A stretch of DNA of 64,000 bases, taken from NCBI GenBank assembly GCA_963773655.1, contig CAVZBX010000002.1, forward strand, positions 1 to 64,000, read 5' to 3'. Both the position numbers and the translations under genes were made by a program. Of this stretch, positions 58,147-64,000 are shown piece after piece; within the stretch, counting starts at the first letter, position 1, and each line of letters begins with the position of its first letter. This DNA is from DASSQJ01 sp963773655. GTDB lineage: Bacteria; Actinomycetota; Actinomycetes; Actinomycetales; Dermatophilaceae. A model generated the notes under the pieces. That model was not told the origin of the DNA. It ran no database searches and saw only the letters and a list, made by a program, of their open reading frames with translations.

Positions 58147-58725
58147 TCAGATCCAGCCGGCTCCCTCGGCGATGAGCGCCAGCCCGAAGAGCGCGAACAA
58201 CGCTGCGGCGCCGTACCGGATCACCTTCTCGGGCAGCCTGCGTCCGAGGAGTGCGCCCACGCCGATGGCGAGCGCATCCGCGAGGACCATGCCGAGGGTG
58301 CTCCCCACCCAGGTGCCGAACCATCCCTCCTGCGTCGCCAGGGTGATCGTCGCGAGCATCGTCTTGTCGCCGAGCTCGGCGAGGAAGAACGCGATGCCGA
58401 CCGCGAGGATGGCCGCACCCGTGCTGCGCCGGGCCTTGTCGGCCTCCTCCTCGGTGAGCTCGTCGCCGCGCAGCGTCCAGACGGCGAAGGCCAGGAACGC
58501 GAGGCCGGCGACGATGGCGATCGCGCCCTGGTAGTCCGCGAACGCGGTGCCGACGGCCACGCCGATGCCCACGGACACGAGGTGGACGATCGCGGTGGCG
58601 ACGGTGATGCCGATGAGGACGTCGCGGGCGCGGTAGCGGGCGGCGAACGTCATCGCCATCAACTGTGACTTGTCACCGAGCTCGGCGACGAAGATCACGG
58701 CGGTGCTGAGCAGGAAGGCGTACAT
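58147..58725 (-). CDS. TMEM165/GDT1 (UPF0016) family protein, probable Mn2+ exporter
   Basis: 192 residues, six helices in two halves. Both halves carry the E-x-GDK(S/T) motif of the family: VAELGDKSQLMAMTFA near residue 12-27 and LAELGDKTMLATITLA near 113-128, the acidic residues that bind Mn2+ or Ca2+. A central polar loop (LRGDELTEEEADKARRS) joins the halves. Members export Mn2+ in bacteria. ATG 58725 has a GAGGAGAGG ribosome site, which can be masked by an upstream hairpin, and a Mn2+ riboswitch precedes it. Confidence 0.93.
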   Translation of the reverse strand: MYAFLLSTAVIFVAELGDKSQLMAMTFAARYRARDVLIGITVATAIVHLVSVGIGVAVGTAFADYQGAIAIVAGLAFLAFAVWTLRGDELTEEEADKARRSTGAAILAVGIAFFLAELGDKTMLATITLATQEGWFGTWVGSTLGMVLADALAIGVGALLGRRLPEKVIRYGAAALFALFGLALIAEGAGWI

Positions 58726-58733
58726 CGGTGCCT

Positions 58734-58900
58734 CTCCTCGCGACCGGACGAGGAGCTGTCGTGGACGACCTCGGCCGGCCACGACGTCGGGGGTCGTGGA
58801 ACGGGCCGAGAGTCTCGTCCGCCACCTCGGGTGGCCCGCCGCACCGGACCCGGGGGTCAGTGTGTCGACACGGCGATCGGGGACTACTCCCTCTCTGGAG
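58734..58900 (-). promoter_or_regulatory. yybP-ykoY-type manganese riboswitch of the GDT1 gene with RBS-masking hairpin
   Basis: On the minus strand: GGGAGTAGTCCCC (58891-58879), a central CGACACAC block (58869-58862), and ACGAGACTCTCGG (58818-58806). CAGAGAG at the 5' end can pair with CTCTCGG at the 3' end as the closing stem. Downstream, CTCCTCG (58755-58749) pairs with CGAGGAG (58740-58734), part of the ribosome site. Confidence 0.62.
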
Positions 58901-58903
58901 CCA

Positions 58904-58909
58904 ACGGTA
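58904..58909 (-). promoter_or_regulatory. -10 element TACCGT of the GDT1 riboswitch mRNA
   Basis: On the minus strand TACCGT would start RNA near 58897, right at the closing stem of the riboswitch. Confidence 0.45.
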
Positions 58910-59009
58910 GGGCACGCCGTGCCGGGTGACGAAATCGCGGACCCCGGGATGGACCGGGCGGTGGCGACGGTTGGACACCTGCGTCCCGCACCCGACCGAG
59001 AGGTTCGAC

Positions 59010-60035
59010 ATGTCCGGCACCACCGTCTCCCGCACCGCCGCCCCGCGCGAGTGGCGCCTCGTCTCCCGGCCGGTCGGCTGGCCGGCCGCGGACGACTTCC
59101 AGCTCGCCGAGAGCGAGGTGCCCGATCTCGGCGACGGGCAGGTGAGGGTGCGGAACGTCGTGATGTCGGTCGACCCGTACATGCGGGGCCGGATGAGCGA
59201 CGCGAAGTCGTACGCCGACCCGTACGTGCTCGGCGAGGCCATGCACGGCGGGGCGGTCGGCGTCGTGGAGGAGTCCCGCGCCGACGGTTTCGCCCCCGGC
59301 GACCACGTGCTCCACGGCCTCGGCTGGCGCGAGGTGGCCGTGGTCGACGCCGCGCAGGCGCGGGTCGTCGACGCCGACGCCGCGCCCGCCTCCGCGTACC
59401 TCGGTGTGCTCGGGATGACCGGCCTCACCGCGTACGCCGGCCTGACCCGCGTGGCCGCGATGAAGGAGGGCGACGTCGTGTTCGTCTCCGGCGCCGCGGG
59501 CGCCGTCGGCGGCGCGGTGGTGCAGATCGCTCGCGCCCTGGGCGCCTCACGGGTCGTCGGCAGCGCCGGCTCGGACGAGAAGGTGCGGCGGGTGGTCGAC
59601 GAGCTGGGCGCCGACACCGCGTTCAGCTACCGCGACGGGCCGGTGTGGCGGCAGCTGCGCGAGGCCGCCCCGGACGGCGTCGACGTCTACTTCGACAACG
59701 TCGGCGGTGACCACCTCGAGGCGGCCCTCGGAGTCCTGCGGCTCCACGGCCGGGTCGCCGTGTGCGGGATGATCTCCCAGTACAACGACACCGAGCCGGC
59801 GCCGGGGCCGCGCAACCTCGCCCGCCTCATCCAGACGCGCGGCCGGATCGAGGGCTTCCTCGTCATGGACCATCAGGACCTCGCCGGTGAGTACTTCCGC
59901 CGGGCGGCCGGATGGCTCGCCGACGGCACCCTGACGCTGCGGGAGACCTCGGTCGACGGCATCGAGAACGCCGTCGACGCGTTCCTCGGTGTCCTGCGCG
60001 GCGAGAACACGGGGAAGATGGTGGTCCGGCTCTGA
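59010..60035 (+). CDS. NADP-dependent MDR oxidoreductase (prostaglandin/leukotriene reductase-like)
   Basis: 341 residues. Zinc-free medium-chain reductase reducing alpha,beta-unsaturated carbonyls. REWRLVSRPVGWPAADDFQL, RNVVMSVDPYMRGRM (the SVDPYMRGRM motif of this group), VLGEAMHGGAVG, GMTGLTAYAGL, cofactor motif VVFVSGAAGAVGGAVVQIARALGA, DVYFDNVGGDHLEAAL, and GRVAVCGMISQYN. ATG 59010 has GAGAGG at 58998-59003. Monocistronic between the GDT1 riboswitch region and the P-type ATPase. Confidence 0.93.
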   Translation: MSGTTVSRTAAPREWRLVSRPVGWPAADDFQLAESEVPDLGDGQVRVRNVVMSVDPYMRGRMSDAKSYADPYVLGEAMHGGAVGVVEESRADGFAPGDHVLHGLGWREVAVVDAAQARVVDADAAPASAYLGVLGMTGLTAYAGLTRVAAMKEGDVVFVSGAAGAVGGAVVQIARALGASRVVGSAGSDEKVRRVVDELGADTAFSYRDGPVWRQLREAAPDGVDVYFDNVGGDHLEAALGVLRLHGRVAVCGMISQYNDTEPAPGPRNLARLIQTRGRIEGFLVMDHQDLAGEYFRRAAGWLADGTLTLRETSVDGIENAVDAFLGVLRGENTGKMVVRL

Positions 60036-60117
60036 CCGCGTGACCGCGCCGCGCGAGGGCCCGGGGAAGTAGCCCACGCCACGTCCCGGGCCCGGTGCCC
60101 GCGGCCACGAGGTGCGG

Positions 60118-60123
60118 CAGGCT
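60118..60123 (+). promoter_or_regulatory. leaderless-type -10 (CAGGCT) of the P-type ATPase gene
   Basis: CAGGCT, 7 nt, ATG 60131. Confidence 0.4.
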
Positions 60124-60130
60124 GGGGGTG

Positions 60131-62830
60131 ATGACCGCACCGCCCCGCGACGTCACCGCGCCGGCCTGGCACACGCTGCCGGTGGGGGAGGTCGCGGAGC
60201 ACCTCGGCGTCGACGTCACGTCCGGGCTCGACCCCGCCGAGGCCGCGCGCCGGCTCGCCGAGTCGGGCCCCAACAGCCTCCCCGAGGGCCGGGGCCGCCG
60301 GCTGCGCGACCTGGTCGTCGAGCAGTTCCGCGACGTGATGATCCTGCTGCTCGTCGCGGCTGCGGTGGTCTCGGGGATCGTCGGGGACCCGGTCGACACC
60401 ATCGCGATCGTCGTGATCCTGCTGCTCAACGCCACGATCGGGGTGGTCCAGGGGCTGCGTGCCGAGCGTGCGCTCGAGGCGCTCCGGGCGATGGCGGCCC
60501 CCCGCGCCACCGTGCTCCGGGGCGGGCACCCGCTCGTCGTCGCCTCGGCCGACGTGGTGCCGGGGGACGTGGTCCTGCTCGAGGCGGGCAGCGCGGTGCC
60601 CGCCGACCTCCGCCTCACCGAGGCGGCGGCGCTCCAGGTGGCCGAGGCGGCGCTCACCGGCGAGTCGGTGCCGGTGGACAAGGACGTGCGGGCACTCGAG
60701 GACGAACGGGCGCAGGTCGCGGACCGCGGCTCGATGGCGTTCCGGGGTACCGAGGTCACGTCGGGCCGTGGCTCCGGAGTCGTCGTCGCGACCGGAGCCG
60801 ACACCCAGATCGGGCACGTGGCGGGGCTCCTGGCCGAGGTCGAGGAGGTCAGGACCCCGCTGCAGCGCAGGCTGGCCCATCTCTCGACCAGGCTGGCCCT
60901 CGCGGTCGTCGTCATCTCTGCGGTGGTCTTCGCGGTCGGGCTGCTGCGTGGGGAGGACCCGCTCGAGATGCTGCTCACCGCGGTGAGCCTCGCCGTCGCC
61001 GCGGTCCCGGAGGCGCTGCCCGCGGTCGTGACGATCTCGCTCGCCCTCGGCGCCGCCACCATGGTGCGACACCAGGCCCTGGTCCGCCGCCTGCCGGCCG
61101 TGGAGACCCTCGGGTCGGTCACGTACATCTGCTCGGACAAGACGGGAACCCTGACGCGCAACCTGATGACGGTCGACGACGTGTGGGTGGTCGGTGGCGA
61201 CACCGCCGAGCTGCGGCGGGCGCTCCTCGCCTGCAACGACGCCGTGCTCGTCCCTTCTGGCGGCGACGGGGGCGACGGGCCCGACGCTGGGGAGGGCGAC
61301 GGCCTCGACGGCGGGGAGGTCGACGGGCCCGACGACGACCGGGGCGACCACGGGGACCCCACCGAGGTGGCGCTGCTGCGGTACGGGGCCGACGAGGGCA
61401 CCTCCCCGGCGCCCGTGCCCCGGGTCGCCGAGATCCCCTTCGACTCCGAGCGGCGCCGGATGGTCACCGTCCACGAGCACGCCTCCCACGACGGGGCCGT
61501 GCGGTACGTCGCCTACGCCAAGGGGGCCCCGGAGGCGCTGCTGCCACGGTGCGCCACCGACCCGGCGACCGGGCGTGAGGCCGCCGAGCGGGCCCGGGCC
61601 ATGGCGGAGGGGGGCCTGCGGGTGCTCGCCGTCGCGCGGCGCGACCTCGACCACCTCCCCGACGACCTCGCCGACGCCGAGCGCGAGATGACCCTGCTCG
61701 GCCTCGTGGGCCTCCTCGACCCGCCCCGCGCGGAGGCTGCCGACGCGGTCGCCGAGTGCCGGGAGGCAGGCATCGTCCCGGTGATGATCACCGGCGACCA
61801 CCCGGACACCGCGCACGCCGTCGCGGCGCGGGTCGGCGTCGCCGAGCCCCACCACGTCGGCGGCGACGTCATCACCAGCCGCGAGCTGGCCGACCTCGAC
61901 GACGCCGCGCTCGCCGACCGGGTGCTCGACGCCCGCGTCTACGCCCGCGTCGACCCCGCCCAGAAGATCCGGATCGTGCGGGCGCTCCAGGCCCGGGGGC
62001 AGGTGGCGGCCATGACGGGCGACGGCGTCAACGACGCGCCGGCGCTGCGGCAGGCCGACATCGGGGTCGCGATGGGCCGGGGCGGTACCGACGTCGCTCG
62101 CGGCGCCTCGGCGATGGTGTTGCTCGACGACAACTTCGCCACCATCGTCGCCGCCGTCCGCGAGGGCCGGCGGATCTACGACAACATCCGCCGGTTCGTG
62201 AAGTACACCCTGACGAGCAACGCCGGCGAGATCTGGGTGATGTTCCTCGGCCCGCTGCTCGGGCTGCCGCTGCCCCTGCTGCCGCTGCAGATCCTCTGGA
62301 TCAACCTCGTCACCGACGGCCTGCCGGGGCTCGCGCTGGCCCGCGAGCAGGCCGAGCCGACCGTGATGAAGCGGCCCCCGCGCCCGCCGGACGAGAGCAT
62401 CTTCGCCCACGGCGTGACCTGGCACATCGGCTGGGTGGGCCTGCTCATCGGTGGGGTCTCGCTCGGCGGGATGGCGTGGGCGTGGTCCAGCGGCGCCGAG
62501 AACTGGCAGACGGTCGTCTTCACCGTCCTCGTGCTCGCCCAGCTCGGGCACTCGCTCGCGGTGCGCTCCGAGACCCTGCCGTCGTTCGGCCGCCGGTTCG
62601 CGACCAACCCGGCGCTGCTCGCGGCCGTCGCGCTCACGGTCGGGCTGCAGCTGGCGGTCGTCTACGTGCCGTGGCTCCAGGGCATCTTCCGCACCGAGGC
62701 GCTCACGGCCGGCCAGCTCGCCGTCTGCGTCGCGCTGGCCCTGGTCGTGCCCCTGGCCGTCGAGGTTGAGAAGGCCCTCGTGCGGCGCGGCCTGCTCTAC
62801 GGCGAGAGCCCGTCCGTCACGGCGCGGTGA
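60131..62830 (+). CDS. P-type ATPase, PMR1/SERCA-like (Ca2+/Mn2+ or other cation)
   Basis: 899 residues. N-terminal cation-ATPase domain, actuator motif LTGESVPVDKD near 178, M4 motif VPEALPAVVT near 292 (PEALP as in secretory-pathway PMR1-type pumps), phosphorylation Asp336 in CSDKTGTLTRN, KGAPEALLPRC, TGDHPDTAHAVA, MTGDGVNDAPALRQADIGVAMG, then six C-terminal helices with NLVTDGLPGLAL. The nucleotide domain has a ~35-residue Gly/Asp-rich insertion (GGDGGDGPDAGEGDG...) of unknown role. Specificity is inferred: Ca2+ and/or Mn2+ export. It lies 1.4 kb from the GDT1 Mn2+ riboswitch but has its own leaderless start. Confidence 0.92.
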   Translation: MTAPPRDVTAPAWHTLPVGEVAEHLGVDVTSGLDPAEAARRLAESGPNSLPEGRGRRLRDLVVEQFRDVMILLLVAAAVVSGIVGDPVDTIAIVVILLLNATIGVVQGLRAERALEALRAMAAPRATVLRGGHPLVVASADVVPGDVVLLEAGSAVPADLRLTEAAALQVAEAALTGESVPVDKDVRALEDERAQVADRGSMAFRGTEVTSGRGSGVVVATGADTQIGHVAGLLAEVEEVRTPLQRRLAHLSTRLALAVVVISAVVFAVGLLRGEDPLEMLLTAVSLAVAAVPEALPAVVTISLALGAATMVRHQALVRRLPAVETLGSVTYICSDKTGTLTRNLMTVDDVWVVGGDTAELRRALLACNDAVLVPSGGDGGDGPDAGEGDGLDGGEVDGPDDDRGDHGDPTEVALLRYGADEGTSPAPVPRVAEIPFDSERRRMVTVHEHASHDGAVRYVAYAKGAPEALLPRCATDPATGREAAERARAMAEGGLRVLAVARRDLDHLPDDLADAEREMTLLGLVGLLDPPRAEAADAVAECREAGIVPVMITGDHPDTAHAVAARVGVAEPHHVGGDVITSRELADLDDAALADRVLDARVYARVDPAQKIRIVRALQARGQVAAMTGDGVNDAPALRQADIGVAMGRGGTDVARGASAMVLLDDNFATIVAAVREGRRIYDNIRRFVKYTLTSNAGEIWVMFLGPLLGLPLPLLPLQILWINLVTDGLPGLALAREQAEPTVMKRPPRPPDESIFAHGVTWHIGWVGLLIGGVSLGGMAWAWSSGAENWQTVVFTVLVLAQLGHSLAVRSETLPSFGRRFATNPALLAAVALTVGLQLAVVYVPWLQGIFRTEALTAGQLAVCVALALVVPLAVEVEKALVRRGLLYGESPSVTAR

Positions 62831-62885
62831 CCACGCCGGGAACGAGCCGCTCGGCCCGTGCGGCCGCGCGACGTCTCCCGAGCGC

Positions 62886-63431
62886 TCAGGGCTGTCCGGT
62901 GCCCTCCGGCACCGGTGGGGGGCCCTGGGCAGGTGGCGGGTGCGCGTCGGCGACGGCGTCGGCGAAGGCTGCCAGGCGGGCCGCCAGCGCACCGACGTCT
63001 CCCGCGGGCCAGTCGTGGAGCACGTGGCCGAGGTATGCGGCGCGGAAGCGGCGCGCCCGTTCCTGGAGGGCCAGCCCTGCTCGGGTGAGGTGCAGGTCGG
63101 CGCGCCGGGCGTCGGCGGAGGAGGTGCGGCGCACGACCATCCCGGCTCCCACGGCCCGGTCGACGAGTCGGGACGCGGTGGACGGGGCCACGTCGAGGAG
63201 CTCGGCCACCTCGGCGATGCCGCACCCTCGTGACGGCTCGCGGGAGAGCGCGTCGACGACGAGCACGGTGGACAGCTCGACGTCCTCGCCGAGGTCGGCC
63301 CGCATGCCGTCGTGGGCCCGGGGGGCCGTCCACAGCCGCCGGAGCCGCATCAGCGAGTCGTCGAGCAGCCTGAGGTCCTGCCCGTGCCCGGGGTCGGCGA
63401 GCGGGTCGGAGTCAGGGTTCGTCGGCCTCAT
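62886..63431 (-). CDS. MarR-family transcriptional regulator
   Basis: 181 residues. Winged helix: VLVVDALSREPSRGCGIAEVAELLDVAPSTASRLVDRAVGAGMVVRRTSSADARRADLHLTRAG, containing the recognition helix (VAPSTASRLVDRA) and the wing with the conserved Asp-Arg pair, flanked by dimerisation helices. Divergent from an NmrA-type gene, the usual MarR layout; two TGTA-N3-TACA sites lie between. ATG 63431; the -10 TATGCT lies inside the first site, so autorepression is likely. It probably responds to an electrophile or phenolic ligand. Confidence 0.9.
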   Translation of the reverse strand: MRPTNPDSDPLADPGHGQDLRLLDDSLMRLRRLWTAPRAHDGMRADLGEDVELSTVLVVDALSREPSRGCGIAEVAELLDVAPSTASRLVDRAVGAGMVVRRTSSADARRADLHLTRAGLALQERARRFRAAYLGHVLHDWPAGDVGALAARLAAFADAVADAHPPPAQGPPPVPEGTGQP

Positions 63432-63437
63432 GGTGTG

Positions 63438-63470
63438 TGTAGCATACAGGCAATATATGTGTACGATACA
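63438..63470. promoter_or_regulatory. paired TGTA-N3-TACA operator of the MarR/NmrA divergon
   Basis: Two perfect 11-bp palindromes, TGTAGCATACA (63438-63448) and TGTACGATACA (63460-63470), with centres 22 bp apart (two helix turns). The AT-rich stretch stands out from the flanking DNA. The first overlaps the minus-strand -10 TATGCT (63446-63441). Confidence 0.7.
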
Positions 63471-63512
63471 TACATCAGGGCGACCGGCGCGGTCGCCGAA
63501 GGAGATGACGAC

Positions 63513-64000
63513 ATGGACGCCGACGCCGGCCGCGTGGAGCGCACCGAGGGGGCGGTTCTCGTCACCGGCTCGACGGGCACCATCGGCAGGGAGGTCGTGG
63601 CCGCGCTGCGTGCGACGGGCCGGCGGGTCCGCGCCGCCGACGTCGACACGGCGCGCATCCTCGAGGTCCTCGGGCAGGACGTCGAGCCGGTGCGCCTCGA
63701 CTTCACCGACCCGGCCACCTGGGCGGGGGCGTACGCGGGCATCGAGGTGATGTTCCTGCTGCGGCCGCCGCAGCTGAGCCACGTCCGCCGCGACCTGGCG
63801 CCCTCGCTGGAGGCCGCCAAGCAGGCGGGGGTTCGGCACGTGGTGCTGCTCTCCCTCCAGGGGGCGGAGTCCAACCGCGTCGTCCCGCACGCCCGCATCG
63901 AGCGGTGGCTCCGGGAGTCGGGCCTGGACTGGACGTTCGTGCGGCCGTCCTTCTTCGCCGAGAACCTGACCACCACCCACGTCAGCGACATCCGGGACCG
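63513..64000 (+). CDS. NmrA-type NAD(P)-binding reductase, 3' end missing
   Basis: 162 codons are visible before the window ends. Start ATG 63513 with AAGGAG 8 nt upstream. N-terminal Rossmann motif LVTGSTGTIGREVVAALRATGRRVRA near residues 16-41, LDFTDPATWAGAYAG, VMFLLRPPQLS, GVRHVVLLSLQGAESN and WLRESGLDWTFVRPSFFAENL, typical of NmrA/QOR2-like quinone or stress-sensing reductases. Control by the divergent MarR protein through the TGTA-N3-TACA pair is likely. Confidence 0.9.
   Translation, partial: MDADAGRVERTEGAVLVTGSTGTIGREVVAALRATGRRVRAADVDTARILEVLGQDVEPVRLDFTDPATWAGAYAGIEVMFLLRPPQLSHVRRDLAPSLEAAKQAGVRHVVLLSLQGAESNRVVPHARIERWLRESGLDWTFVRPSFFAENLTTTHVSDIRD

Noticed and set aside
59873..62992. 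Open frame of 1039 codons on the minus strand opposite the P-type ATPase
   Set aside because: Shadow frame; the plus strand has complete P-type ATPase motifs.

Overview
The window is one continuous stretch of very GC-rich DNA (visibly above 70% G+C). It is densely packed with genes on both strands and looks like chromosomal sequence of a mycothiol- and F420-using actinomycete. Supporting markers are a glucose-6-phosphate dehydrogenase of the F420-dependent Fgd type, a GuaB1-family IMP dehydrogenase-related protein, a DUF3073 protein, a TIGR03083 (maleylpyruvate isomerase/mycothiol-type) protein, frequent GTG starts, and many genes whose only visible start signal is a -10-like hexamer 6-7 nt before the start codon (leaderless mRNAs). 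A Micrococcales lineage such as Intrasporangiaceae would fit, but that is inference. No transposase, integrase, phage structural gene, CRISPR array or rRNA is visible. Both window ends cut genes: an nSTAND/WD40-like protein at the left and an NmrA-type reductase at the right.

Layout. 1-7.3 kb: 3' part of a STAND-NTPase/beta-propeller membrane protein, a small secreted protein, an acyl-CoA synthetase, and a long acidic membrane-anchored protein. 7.4-11.7 kb: proton-translocating transhydrogenase pntAB, then purM. 11.9-15.9 kb: small membrane protein, NCS1 permease coupled to an isochorismatase-type hydrolase, DUF3073, branched-chain amino-acid dehydrogenase. 16-21.9 kb: fgd coupled to a CaiB-type CoA transferase, HAD hydrolase coupled to a P-loop kinase, a Na+/Ca2+-exchanger-type protein preceded by a 13-codon leader ORF, a GNAT, and a DUF1905/YdeI protein. 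21.9-24.3 kb: an ATP-dependent DNA ligase broken by a frameshift, followed by about 0.8 kb of unusual repeats that ends in a second copy of the ligase 3' end. 24.3-31.1 kb: membrane protein, methyltransferase, TIGR03083 protein, then a four-gene unit of ABC ATPase, fused double permease, stand-alone E2-type acyltransferase and alpha/beta hydrolase. 31.1-31.4 kb: tRNA-Glu, -Asp and -Phe on the minus strand. 31.5-38.5 kb: aldo/keto reductase, PHP protein, class-V aminotransferase, guaB1 divergent from a DUF445 gene, DUF1295 membrane protein.

38.6-43.5 kb is a likely light-response module. A MerR/B12-binding photoreceptor regulator (CarH/LitR type, with the W-x9-EH and E-x-H signatures) is divergent from SRPBCC, NAD(P)-binding, CPBP and photolyase genes. 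Four direct repeats spaced 11, 10 and 11 bp sit on the shared promoter. 43.6-47.5 kb: a secreted Ig-repeat protein gene broken by an in-frame amber codon, and a NarL-type two-component system. 47.5-58.9 kb: a TerC-family gene and a GDT1/UPF0016 gene, each behind a sequence matching the yybP-ykoY manganese riboswitch. Between them lie a hexose-phosphate mutarotase, a large secreted GH13 amylase, an Hsp70-like ATPase, a CPBP protease, a serine carboxypeptidase and small membrane proteins. 59-64 kb: MDR oxidoreductase, PMR1/SERCA-like P-type ATPase, MarR regulator and the divergent NmrA-type gene.

The best leads are the CarH/LitR operator and its module, the paired manganese riboswitches with RBS-masking hairpins, a family of three intergenic inverted repeats that share arms, the repeat-rich scar behind the broken ligase, the uncharacterised ABC/acyltransferase/hydrolase operon, and the TGTA-N3-TACA operator pair of the MarR/NmrA divergon.
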